From positions 1-59,604 of the forward strand of contig NZ_SDIF01000035.1 in the NCBI RefSeq assembly GCF_004122735.1: a stretch of DNA of 59,604 nucleotides, given 5' to 3'. Numbering within the stretch: the first letter of the stretch is position 1; each line of letters opens with the position of its first letter. The position numbers were made by a program, and so were the translations under genes. The stretch comes from Streptomyces sioyaensis. Its GTDB lineage: Bacteria; Actinomycetota; Actinomycetes; Streptomycetales; Streptomycetaceae. Below the pieces are notes generated by a model. That model did not search any database and was not told the DNA's origin. It saw only the letters and a list, made by a program, of their open reading frames with translations. Positions 51,976 to 59,604 of this stretch are shown one piece after another.

Positions 51976-53070
51976 ATGAACGTATGGACGCGTCGCGTCG
52001 TGATAGGTACTGCTGCCGTTTCTATGGCGCTCTCCGTGGCCGCCTGTGGCAAGGCCGGTGACAGCAAGGCCGGCGGCGGTGGCCAGAACAAGACCATCGG
52101 TCTGCTCCTGCCGGAGAACAAGACCACGCGTTACGAGACCTTCGACCGCCCGCTGATGGAGGCGAAGATCAAGCAGCTGTGCAGCGACTGCACGGTGCGG
52201 TACAACAACGCGGCGCAGGACACCGAGACCCAGAAGAAGCAGTTCGACGCGCTGATCACCCAGGGCGTGAAGGTGATCATTCTGGACTCGGTCGACTACA
52301 AGGCCACCAGGTCCTGGGTGAACCAGGCCGCCAAGAAGGGCGTGAAGGTCGTCGCGTACGACCGGCTGGCCGAGGGCAACATCTCCGCCTACGTGTCCTA
52401 CGACAACGAGAAGATCGGCCGCCTGCAGGGCCAGGCGCTGGTCAAGGCGCTCGGCGACAAGGCCAAGGACAGCAATGTCGTCATGATCAACGGTTCGCCG
52501 ACCGACCCGAACATGCCGTTCTTCAAGAAGGGCGCCCACAGCGTCCTCGACAAGCAGGTCAAGAAGATCGCGTACGAGCAGGACATTCCGGACTGGTCGC
52601 CGGACGAGGCGAACAAGAAGATGAGCGCGGCCCTCGACTCGCTCGGCAAGGACGGCTTCCAGGGCGTCTACTCCGGTAACGACGGCATGGCCGGCGGCAT
52701 CATCACCGCGCTCAAGCAGAAGGGCGTCAAGGTCCCGGTCGGCGGCCAGGACGCCGAGCTCGCGGGTCTGCAGCGGGTCCTCAAGGGCGACCAGGCGTTC
52801 ACGATCTACAAGCAGATCAAGCCGCAGGCCGACTCCACCGCCGAGATCGCCGTCAAGCTGCTCAAGGGCGAGAAGATCGACTCCCTGACGCCCACCAAGG
52901 TCGACAGCCTCAGCGGCGAGGTCAAGGGCATCCCCGCGAAGCTCTACGACGCGCAGATCGTGACCAAGGACAACATCGAGTCCACGATCATCAAGGACAA
53001 GGTCTACAAGGCGAGCCAGATCTGCACCGGCGACGTCAAGAAGGCCTGCGCGGCAGCCGGCATCAAGTAA
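51976..53070 (+). CDS. xylF: Xylose-type ABC transporter solute-binding lipoprotein
   Basis: The 364-residue protein has a lipoprotein signal with lipobox VAAC (Cys24) and a type-I periplasmic binding fold (IGLLLPENKTTRYETFDRPLMEAKIKQLC, VKVIILDSVDYKATRSWV). These features resemble XylF/ChvE-like sugar receptors. It lies after the ROK gene and before single-domain ATPase and permease genes. D-xylose is the likely substrate by analogy with SCO6009-6011. Confidence 0.88.
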   Translation: MNVWTRRVVIGTAAVSMALSVAACGKAGDSKAGGGGQNKTIGLLLPENKTTRYETFDRPLMEAKIKQLCSDCTVRYNNAAQDTETQKKQFDALITQGVKVIILDSVDYKATRSWVNQAAKKGVKVVAYDRLAEGNISAYVSYDNEKIGRLQGQALVKALGDKAKDSNVVMINGSPTDPNMPFFKKGAHSVLDKQVKKIAYEQDIPDWSPDEANKKMSAALDSLGKDGFQGVYSGNDGMAGGIITALKQKGVKVPVGGQDAELAGLQRVLKGDQAFTIYKQIKPQADSTAEIAVKLLKGEKIDSLTPTKVDSLSGEVKGIPAKLYDAQIVTKDNIESTIIKDKVYKASQICTGDVKKACAAAGIK

Positions 53071-53391
53071 GGCCCCGGGCCACCGGCCCCGGCACTCCCG
53101 CCGCGGCCCCACCGGCCCCGGCACTCCACGGCCCGGCGCCCAGGCGCCAGGCACCCCCGGTCGGACGGGGCCGCGCGGCACCGCCCGCGGTTCCCGTCCC
53201 GACCCGGTCCGGACCTGGTGTTCCTCTCTCCCCACCGGTCCGCACTCCGTCCGGTCACCACTCCGACCCGGTCCGTCCCCCGCCCCGCGATGCCCCCTTT
53301 CCCGGCGCGGACCCGGACCGTTCCCCGCAAGCCCCCCGCTCCACGCACCACCATCCCCGCCGTTGTCACGGCGGCGAAGGAGATGATTCAC
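53071..53391 (+). other. Intergenic region between xylF and xylG
   Basis: 320 bp of Pro-codon-rich, low-complexity sequence. CACCGGCCCCGGCACTCC is repeated at 53081-53098 and 53110-53127. I see no terminator, so xylFGH may still be one transcript with attenuation here. Confidence 0.5.
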
Positions 53392-54183
53392 GTGTCCGCT
53401 ACGCCTGTGCTGGCGTTGCGCGGAATCTCCAAGCGGTTCGGCGCCGTCCAAGCACTCACGGACGTCACCCTGGAGATCCACCCCGGTGAGGTGGTCGCCC
53501 TCGTCGGCGACAACGGCGCCGGCAAGTCCACGCTCGTCAAGACCATTTCGGGCGTCCACCCGGTCGACGACGGCGCCATCGAATGGGAGGGCGGCGCGGT
53601 ACGCATCAACAAGCCGCACGACGCCCAGGACCTCGGCGTCGCCACCGTCTACCAGGACCTCGCGCTCTGCGACAACCTCGATGTCGTCGCCAATCTTTTC
53701 CTCGGCAACGAGACCCGCACCGCCGGTGTCCTCGACGAGATCGCGATGGAGAAGCGCGCCAAGGAGCTGCTGGACACCCTGTCCATCCGCATCCCCAGCG
53801 TCCGCATCCCCGTCGCCGCACTCTCCGGAGGTCAGCGGCAGGTCGTCGCGATCGCCCGGGCGCTGATCGGCGACCCGAAGGTCGTCATCCTCGACGAGCC
53901 CACCGCCGCCCTCGGTGTCGAGCAGACCGCACAGGTCCTCGACCTCGTCGAGCGGCTGCGGGAGCGCGGGCTGGGCGTCATCCTCATCAGCCACAACATG
54001 GCCGATGTGCAGGCCGTCGCGGACCGGGTCGCGGTGCTGCGGCTGGGCCGCAACAACGGTGTCTTCGATGTCGAGGGCACCTCCCACGAAGAGATCATCG
54101 CCGCCATCACCGGCGCGTCGGACAACGCCGTGACCCGCCGCAAGGCGCGTACGGACCAGGTGAAGAAGGAGGCCGGGGCGTGA
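53392..54183 (+). CDS. xylG: Xylose-type ABC transporter ATP-binding protein
   Basis: The 263-residue single ABC domain has Walker A GDNGAGKST, signature LSGGQRQV and Walker B VVILDEP. Typical XylG/RbsA proteins carry two such domains in about 500 residues; single-domain forms are usual in actinobacterial systems. GTG 53392 is best spaced from AAGGAG; ATG 53383 is an alternative. The stop overlaps the permease start. Confidence 0.9.
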   Translation: MSATPVLALRGISKRFGAVQALTDVTLEIHPGEVVALVGDNGAGKSTLVKTISGVHPVDDGAIEWEGGAVRINKPHDAQDLGVATVYQDLALCDNLDVVANLFLGNETRTAGVLDEIAMEKRAKELLDTLSIRIPSVRIPVAALSGGQRQVVAIARALIGDPKVVILDEPTAALGVEQTAQVLDLVERLRERGLGVILISHNMADVQAVADRVAVLRLGRNNGVFDVEGTSHEEIIAAITGASDNAVTRRKARTDQVKKEAGA

Positions 54184-55481
54184 GTGACCTCACCAAGCAG
54201 CCGGCGGACGACGCGACGAAGGACGCACCGGTCGCCGCGGACGCCCCCCAGCCGGCCGCCGTCGACCCCCGTCTGCTCGTCCGTGAGCAGGGTTTCGCCG
54301 GCTACCTCAGCGACTTCAAGCGCCGGGTGCGCGGCGGTGAGCTGGGCTCGCTGCCGGTCGTCATCGGCCTGATCGTCATCGCGATCGTCTTCCAGTTCAA
54401 GAACAGCAGCTTCCTGTCCGCGGACAGCCTCGCGAACATCGGTGTCTACACCTCCGGCCTCGGCATCATGGCCGTCGGCATCGTCTTCGTGCTGCTGCTC
54501 GGCGAGATCGACCTGTCGGTCGGCTCGGTGGCGGGTGTCGGCGCGGCCGTGTGGGCCGTCCTCAGCGTCACCAAGGGCGTCAACGACTGGCTCGCGGTCC
54601 TGATCGCCATCGTCGCGGGACTGGCCATCGGCGCCCTGCACGGGTTCTTTTTCGCCAAAATCGGTGTGCCGGCCTTCGTCGTCACGCTGGCCGGTTTCCT
54701 CGGCTGGAGCGGCCTGCAGATCTGGATGATGGGCAACGAGGGCTCCATCAACACGCCGGCCGGCAGCCTGGTGGAGAACCTCACCGGCTACTACTTCGAG
54801 GACAAGGCCGCCGGCTACGGCCTGGCGCTGATCGCCGTCCTCGCCTACGCGGGCTCGCTGCTGCTGGAGAGCCGCCGCCGCAAGGCCGCCGAGCTGCCGT
54901 CCCGGCCGCTCAGCGAGATCCTGCTGCGTACCGGCGTGGTCGCGCTGATCGCCTTCGTGGTCGCCTACGTCCTGAACGAGCCGGCCGGCGCCCGCGGTCT
55001 GCCGCTGGCCCTGGTGCTGTTCCTCGCGGTGCTGGTCCTCGCCGACTTCGTGGTGCGCCGCACCACCTACGGCCGGCAGATCTTCGCGGTCGGCGGCAAC
55101 GCCGAGGCGGCCCGCCGGGCCGGTATCAACGTGAACAAGATCCGGATCAGCGTCTTCGCCATCTCCGGCATGCTCGCCGCCTTCGGCGGACTGTTCATCG
55201 CCAGCCTCTCCGGCGGCGCCACCAAGAACCTGGGCTCCGGCAACACCCTGATGAACGTCATCGCGGCGGCCGTCATCGGTGGCACCAGCCTCTTCGGCGG
55301 CCGCGGCAAGATCTGGTCCGCGCTGCTGGGCATGCTGGTCATCCAGTCGATCCAGCAGGGCCTGAACCTGCTCGGCATGGCGAGCGAGATCCAGTACATG
55401 ATCACCGGCGCGGTGCTGCTCGCCGCCGTCGTGATCGACTCGGTCTCCCGCCGGACGCAGAAGACAGCCGGCCGGACCTGA
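54180..55481 (+). CDS. xylH: Xylose-type ABC transporter permease
   Basis: The 433-residue permease has a cytoplasmic N terminus of about 55 residues and about ten membrane segments. Family stretches are GEIDLSVGSVAGVGAA and VGGNAEAARRAGINVNKIRI. The GTG start overlaps the ATPase stop (GTGA at 54180-54183). A perfect terminator follows at 55508-55540. Confidence 0.92.
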   Translation: MSDLTKQPADDATKDAPVAADAPQPAAVDPRLLVREQGFAGYLSDFKRRVRGGELGSLPVVIGLIVIAIVFQFKNSSFLSADSLANIGVYTSGLGIMAVGIVFVLLLGEIDLSVGSVAGVGAAVWAVLSVTKGVNDWLAVLIAIVAGLAIGALHGFFFAKIGVPAFVVTLAGFLGWSGLQIWMMGNEGSINTPAGSLVENLTGYYFEDKAAGYGLALIAVLAYAGSLLLESRRRKAAELPSRPLSEILLRTGVVALIAFVVAYVLNEPAGARGLPLALVLFLAVLVLADFVVRRTTYGRQIFAVGGNAEAARRAGINVNKIRISVFAISGMLAAFGGLFIASLSGGATKNLGSGNTLMNVIAAAVIGGTSLFGGRGKIWSALLGMLVIQSIQQGLNLLGMASEIQYMITGAVLLAAVVIDSVSRRTQKTAGRT

Positions 55482-55507
55482 TCGCACCGGTCGTCGTTCG
55501 ACGGCAG

Positions 55508-55540
55508 CGGCCCCCACCGGGCATGATCCGGTGGGGGCCG
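55508..55540 (+). terminator. Terminator after xylH
   Basis: Perfect 13-bp arms (55508-55520 and 55528-55540) with a 7-nt loop, 27 bp after the stop. Confidence 0.85.
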
Positions 55541-55696
55541 GTCCGTGTGCGCCGGCGGGGGAAAACGGTGTGCCGGAGCCCGAGTCACCCGAGTGACATA
55601 CATCGCAAGGCCCGGGCGTGCCCGCGGCGGACGCAACATTAGACTCATCTGATCGGCAAGCTCGATCCACGGCAGCAGAGCAGCAAGGAGGCAGGG

Positions 55697-57718
55697 GTGC
55701 AGGAGGTGCCGCGCAAAGCGAGTCCGGCCGGGGTGGTGGCGGGCAACGGGAGGGCGTTGCTGTCCCGTATCAGGGGACCGCGCGATCTGGACCGACTGGA
55801 CCCGGAGCAGCTGGTGCAGCTGGCGGGGGAGATCCGTACCTTCCTTGTCGACGAGGTGTCCAAGACCGGCGGACACCTCGGCCCGAACCTCGGTGTGGTC
55901 GAGCTGACCATCGCCCTGCACCGTGTCTTCGACTCGCCCAAGGACAAGGTGCTCTTCGACACCGGGCACCAGTCCTACGTCCACAAACTTCTCACCGGCC
56001 GTCAGGACTTCACCAAGCTCAAGGCGAAGGGAGGCCTGTCCGGGTACCCCTCCCGCGCCGAGTCCGCGCACGACGTCATCGAGAACAGCCACGCCTCCAC
56101 GGTGCTGGGCTGGGCCGAGGGCATCGCGAAGGCCAACGAGGTCCGCGGTTCGAGCAATCGGGTCGCCGCGGTCATCGGCGACGGCGCGCTGACCGGCGGT
56201 ATGGCCTGGGAGGCGCTCAACAACATCGCCGCCGCCAAGGACCGCCCGCTCGTCATCGTCGTCAACGACAACGAGCGCTCCTACGCCCCGACCATCGGCG
56301 GCCTCGCCAACCACCTGGCCACGCTGCGCACCACGGACGGCTACGAGCGCTTCCTGGCCCGCGGCAAGGACCTGCTGGAGCGCACCCCCGTCCTGGGCAA
56401 GCCGCTGTACGAGACCCTGCACGGCGCCAAGAAGGGCCTGAAGGACTTCATCGCCCCGCAGGGCATGTTCGAGGACCTGGGCCTGAAGTACGTCGGCCCG
56501 ATCGACGGCCATGACATCGAGGCGCTGGAGTCCGCCCTGACGCGCGCCAAGCGCTTCGGCGGTCCGGTCATCGTCCACTGCCTCACCGAAAAGGGCCGCG
56601 GCTACCAGCCCGCCCTCCAGGACGAGGCGGACCGCTTCCACGCCGTCGGCAAGATCCACCCCGACACCGGCCTGCCGCTCTCCTCGGGCGGCAAGGACTG
56701 GACGTCCGTCTTCGGTGACGAGATGGTCGAGCTCGGCAAGGAGCGGGACGACATCGTCGCCATCACGGCGGCCATGCTGCAGCCGGTCGGACTGGACAAG
56801 TTCGCCAAGGCCTTCCCCGACCGCGTCTACGACGTCGGCATCGCCGAGCAGCACGCGGCGGTCTCCGCGGCCGGGATGGCCACCGGCGGCCTGCACCCGG
56901 TCTTCGCCGTCTACGCCACCTTCCTCAACCGCGCCTTCGACCAGGTGCTGATGGACGTGGCGCTGCACAAGTGCGGGGTCACCTTCGTGCTGGACCGGGC
57001 CGGTGTCACCGGCACCGACGGCGCCTCGCACAACGGCATGTGGGACATGTCGATCCTGCAGGTCGTCCCGGGGCTGCGGATCGCCGCGCCGCGCGACGCC
57101 GACCAGGTCCGCGCCCAGCTGCGCGAGGCCGTCGAGGTCGATGACGCGCCCACCGTCGTGCGGTACTCCAAGGGTGCGGTCGGGCCGGCCGTCGAGGCCA
57201 TCGGGCGCATCGGCGGGATGGACGTGCTGCGCGAGCCCGCCGAGGGCGTCAAGCGGCCCGATGTCCTGCTGGTGTCCGTCGGTGCCCTCGCCCCGATGTG
57301 CCTGGAGATTGCCGACCTTCTCGACAAGCAGGGCATCTCCACCACTGTCGTCGACCCGCGCTGGGTCAAGCCGGTCGATCCGGCGCTGCCCGGGCTCGCC
57401 GCCACCCACCGGGTCGTGGTCACCGTCGAGGACAACATCCGCTCCGGCGGCGTCGGTTCGGCCGTCGCCCAGTCGCTGCGGGACGCCGGTGTGGACCTGC
57501 CGCTGCGTGACTTCGGCATCCCCGAGCGGTTCCTCGACCACGCCTCCCGCAAGGAGGTCCTGGCGGAGATCGGGCTCACCGCGCCGGACATCGCGCGCCA
57601 GGTGACCGGCCTGGTCTCCAAGATCGACGGCCTCTCGCAGTCCGAGCTCCGTTCGGACGCCCCGGAGGCGGCCGGCGCCCAGGGCGCGGCCGAGCCCGCC
57701 GAGGTCGCCCGCGACTGA
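55697..57718 (+). CDS. dxs: 1-deoxy-D-xylulose-5-phosphate synthase
   Basis: The thiamine-diphosphate enzyme condenses pyruvate and glyceraldehyde 3-phosphate, the entry to the MEP isoprenoid pathway. Motifs are GGHLGPNLGVVELT, the TPP/Mg motif GDGALTGGMAWEALNN, DTGHQSYVHKLL and RAGVTGTDGASHNGMWDMS. The 673-residue form starts at GTG 55697 with the strong site AGCAAGGAGGCAGGG. A shorter 653-residue form from TTG 55757 would begin at the usual family N terminus (LLSRIRGPRDLDRL). A terminator follows at 57733-57781. Confidence 0.96.
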   Translation: MQEVPRKASPAGVVAGNGRALLSRIRGPRDLDRLDPEQLVQLAGEIRTFLVDEVSKTGGHLGPNLGVVELTIALHRVFDSPKDKVLFDTGHQSYVHKLLTGRQDFTKLKAKGGLSGYPSRAESAHDVIENSHASTVLGWAEGIAKANEVRGSSNRVAAVIGDGALTGGMAWEALNNIAAAKDRPLVIVVNDNERSYAPTIGGLANHLATLRTTDGYERFLARGKDLLERTPVLGKPLYETLHGAKKGLKDFIAPQGMFEDLGLKYVGPIDGHDIEALESALTRAKRFGGPVIVHCLTEKGRGYQPALQDEADRFHAVGKIHPDTGLPLSSGGKDWTSVFGDEMVELGKERDDIVAITAAMLQPVGLDKFAKAFPDRVYDVGIAEQHAAVSAAGMATGGLHPVFAVYATFLNRAFDQVLMDVALHKCGVTFVLDRAGVTGTDGASHNGMWDMSILQVVPGLRIAAPRDADQVRAQLREAVEVDDAPTVVRYSKGAVGPAVEAIGRIGGMDVLREPAEGVKRPDVLLVSVGALAPMCLEIADLLDKQGISTTVVDPRWVKPVDPALPGLAATHRVVVTVEDNIRSGGVGSAVAQSLRDAGVDLPLRDFGIPERFLDHASRKEVLAEIGLTAPDIARQVTGLVSKIDGLSQSELRSDAPEAAGAQGAAEPAEVARD

Positions 57719-57732
57719 CGCCGCAGACGGCA

Positions 57733-57781
57733 CCGATGGGCCGGCCGGTCATCCGTACGGATGTTCCGCCCGGCCCATCGG
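57733..57781 (+). terminator. Compound terminator after dxs
   Basis: CCGATGGGCCGG (57733-57744) pairs perfectly with 57770-57781. Inside is a second palindrome around ATCCGTACGGAT. Confidence 0.85.
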
Positions 57782-57914
57782 CATGAGCGCAGTCGCACCC
57801 CATCGGGTGAATCCCCACCGCCCGGCGCCCCGCCGAAGCTGACTGTTTCCCGGCATTGCGGAGACTCGGTCAGTTCAGGAGAGTTGCGAGGGTCGTCCAG
57901 GTGGAGGTTCGCCC

Positions 57915-59441
57915 ATGAGCACACAGCACGGCACACCACATGATTCACGCCGCGATCGCGGCCTGTTCAGGACGAAGACTGTGGAGCAGTCGATCCTGGA
58001 CACCGAGGAGCCGGAGCACACGCTCAAAAAGTCCCTGTCGGCGCTCGATCTGACCGTGTTCGGGGTCGGTGTCGTCATCGGCACCGGCATCTTCGTCCTC
58101 ACCGGAAAGGTCGCCAAGGAGCAGGCCGGTCCGGCCGTCGCGCTGTCCTTCGTCGTGGCGGGCGTGGTCTGTGCGCTGGCGGCGCTGTGCTATGCGGAGT
58201 TCGCCTCCACCGTGCCGGTCGCCGGTTCGGCCTATACCTTCTCGTACGCCTCCCTGGGCGAACTGCCGGCCTGGATCATCGGCTGGGACCTGATCCTGGA
58301 GCTCGCCCTGGGCTGTGCGGTGGTCGCGGTCGGCTGGTCGGGCTATGTGCGCGAGCTGATGGACGGCGCGGGGTGGCATCTGCCGCCGATCCTGTCCGGT
58401 ACGCACGAGGGGCACTTCGGCTTCGACCTGCTCGCCTGCATCCTCGTGCTGGTCCTGACCGGCATCCTGGTGCTCGGGATGAAGCTGTCCTCGCGGGTGA
58501 CGGCGGTGGTCGTGGGGATCAAGGTCACCGTCGTCCTGCTGGTCATCATCGCCGGCGCCTTCATGATCACCGGCGCCAACTACGAGCCGTTCGTCCCGCC
58601 CAGCAAGCCCAACGCGGCCGGCGGCGGGCTGGCCGCGCCGCTGGCGCAGCTGATGTTCGGCTTCACCCCGTCCAGCTTCGGAATCATGGGCATCTTCGCC
58701 GCGGCGGCCGTGGTCTTCTTCGCCTTCATCGGCTTCGACATCGTTGCCACCGCCGCCGAGGAGACCCGCAACCCGCAGCGCGATGTGCCGCGCGGCATCC
58801 TCGGCTCGCTCGCCCTCTGCACGGTCCTCTACGTGGCCGTGTCGGTCGTCGTCACCGGCATGGAGAAGTACAGCAGACTCTCCACCGACGCCCCGCTGGC
58901 CGATGCCTTCAAGGACCTCGGGCACCCCTTCTTCGCGGACGTGATCAGCTTCGGCGCCGCCGTCGGCCTGACGTCGGTCTGCCTGATCCTGCTGCTCGGC
59001 CAGAGCCGGGTGTTCTTCGCGATGAGCCGGGACGGGCTGCTGCCCCGGGTCTTCTCCCGGGCCCACCCGCGGTACGGGACCCCCTACCGGTCCACCATCG
59101 CACTGGGCGTCGTCGTCGCCGTCGTCTCCGGCTTCACCTCGATCGACGTCCTCGCCGAACTGGTCAACATCGGCACCCTGTTCGCGTTCGTCGTGGTCGC
59201 GCTCGGCGTCATCATCCTGCGCCGTTCCCGGCCCGACCTGCCCCGCTCCTTCCGCACCCCGTGGGTGCCGGTGGTGCCGCTGCTGTCCGTCCTGGCCTCG
59301 GTGTGGCTGATGCTCAATCTGCCCGCGGAGACCTGGGTCCGCTTCGCGATCTGGATGGTGGCCGGCTTCGTCATCTACTTCCTGTACGGGCGCGCGCACA
59401 GCCGCCTGGGCATCCGCAACCGCCAGGCCACCGGGGACTGA
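57915..59441 (+). CDS. Cationic amino-acid transporter-type APC permease
   Basis: The 508-residue protein has about 12-14 hydrophobic segments and the CAT-family start (LKKSLSALDLTVFGVGVVIGTGIFVLTGKVA) together with FAFIGFDIVATAAEETRNPQRDVP. These are close to YfnA/CAT-type amino-acid permeases. ATG 57915 follows GGAGGTTCGCCC, an excellent ribosome binding site. Unlike the permease at 6142-7779 it has no repetitive tail. The substrate is not evident; an adjacent terminator on each side makes it monocistronic. Confidence 0.92.
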   Translation: MSTQHGTPHDSRRDRGLFRTKTVEQSILDTEEPEHTLKKSLSALDLTVFGVGVVIGTGIFVLTGKVAKEQAGPAVALSFVVAGVVCALAALCYAEFASTVPVAGSAYTFSYASLGELPAWIIGWDLILELALGCAVVAVGWSGYVRELMDGAGWHLPPILSGTHEGHFGFDLLACILVLVLTGILVLGMKLSSRVTAVVVGIKVTVVLLVIIAGAFMITGANYEPFVPPSKPNAAGGGLAAPLAQLMFGFTPSSFGIMGIFAAAAVVFFAFIGFDIVATAAEETRNPQRDVPRGILGSLALCTVLYVAVSVVVTGMEKYSRLSTDAPLADAFKDLGHPFFADVISFGAAVGLTSVCLILLLGQSRVFFAMSRDGLLPRVFSRAHPRYGTPYRSTIALGVVVAVVSGFTSIDVLAELVNIGTLFAFVVVALGVIILRRSRPDLPRSFRTPWVPVVPLLSVLASVWLMLNLPAETWVRFAIWMVAGFVIYFLYGRAHSRLGIRNRQATGD

Positions 59442-59465
59442 CCCCCGGTCAGCCGCTCCTGCGCC

Positions 59466-59501
59466 CGGCCCCGTACGCCGTCCCGACGGTGTACGGGGCC
59501 G
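59466..59501 (+). terminator. Terminator after the APC permease
   Basis: CGGCCCCGTAC-g-CCGTC (59466-59482) pairs with GACGG-t-GTACGGGGCCG (59485-59501) around a CC loop. The remaining 100 bases to the window end show nothing further. Confidence 0.8.
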
Positions 59502-59604
59502 CGCCGTGCCCGGGGCGCCTCCCAGCGGTGGCCGGGGGAGCGTCGCGGCCCCGGGCCGATCCGGAAGACACGTCCTACGCCCCGCCGCGCCCCGGCCCCC
59601 ACAC

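Noticed and set aside
55067..57733. 888-residue minus-strand frame opposite dxs and xylH
   Set aside because: Spans the terminator and two firm genes on the other strand; composition is that of a shadow frame.

Overview
The window is chromosomal DNA of a Streptomyces or close relative. GC content is very high with strong third-position GC bias, GTG starts are common, TTA codons are rare, gamma-butyrolactone (GBL) signalling genes are present, and ngcEFG has a DasR-type operator. Gene order from the HTH-MurA fusion through aconitase, ngcEFG, a ROK regulator, the xylose-type ABC transporter and dxs resembles, from memory, the SCO5998-SCO6014 part of the S. coelicolor core chromosome. No rRNA, tRNA, CRISPR array, prophage or complete insertion sequence was seen.

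Layout. (1) 1-8.7 kb: the 3' end of an ATPase gene overlapping a MazG-type pyrophosphohydrolase, a DUF6099 gene with a TTA codon, a proline iminopeptidase, an arginine deiminase pathway (arcA, ornithine carbamoyltransferase, amino-acid permease), and an anti-sigma-type ATPase split by a long low-complexity insert. (2) 8.9-21.2 kb: two arms of an aerobic aryl-CoA pathway of the 2-aminobenzoyl-CoA/salicylyl-CoA type. The left arm is enoyl-CoA hydratase plus the FAD monooxygenase/old-yellow-enzyme fusion; the right arm is aryl-CoA ligase, PaaX regulator and acyl-CoA dehydrogenase. Between them is a complete-looking GBL module: AfsA-type synthase, ArpA-type receptor, MDR reductase, second receptor-like TetR and HAD phosphatase. 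Four sites resembling autoregulatory elements (AREs) sit in its upstream regions. Synthase and first receptor carry TTA codons, so bldA probably controls the module. (3) 21.4-23.3 kb: a VOC protein and a winged-helix/membrane-protein pair behind nested palindromes. (4) 23.3-30.5 kb: a five-gene minus-strand operon with pgsB and pgsC (poly-gamma-glutamate polymerase), an NlpC/P60 hydrolase, a GT39 glycosyltransferase and a tandem sensor-HAMP protein, with no pgsA/capA. (5) 31.5-40 kb: secreted hydrolase, HTH-MurA fusion, DUF1648/GntR pair, MFS exporter, ECF41 sigma factor with its own promoter, DGPF/YciI protein, methyltransferase. (6) 40-59.6 kb: aconitase behind an iron box, secreted GH92 mannosidase, ngcEFG, ROK regulator, xylFGH, dxs and a second amino-acid permease, separated by strong hairpin terminators.

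How it works together. Regions 1 and 6 are nutrient handling (arginine, GlcNAc/chitobiose, xylose, mannosides, amino acids). Region 2 suggests that a diffusible signal module became embedded in an aromatic catabolic cluster. Region 4 looks like a polyanionic surface polymer system. A 196-bp inverted-repeat element (MITE-like) ends next to the Shine-Dalgarno sequence of the aryl-CoA ligase. Start sites, operators and functions are read from sequence and family knowledge only; no database search was run.
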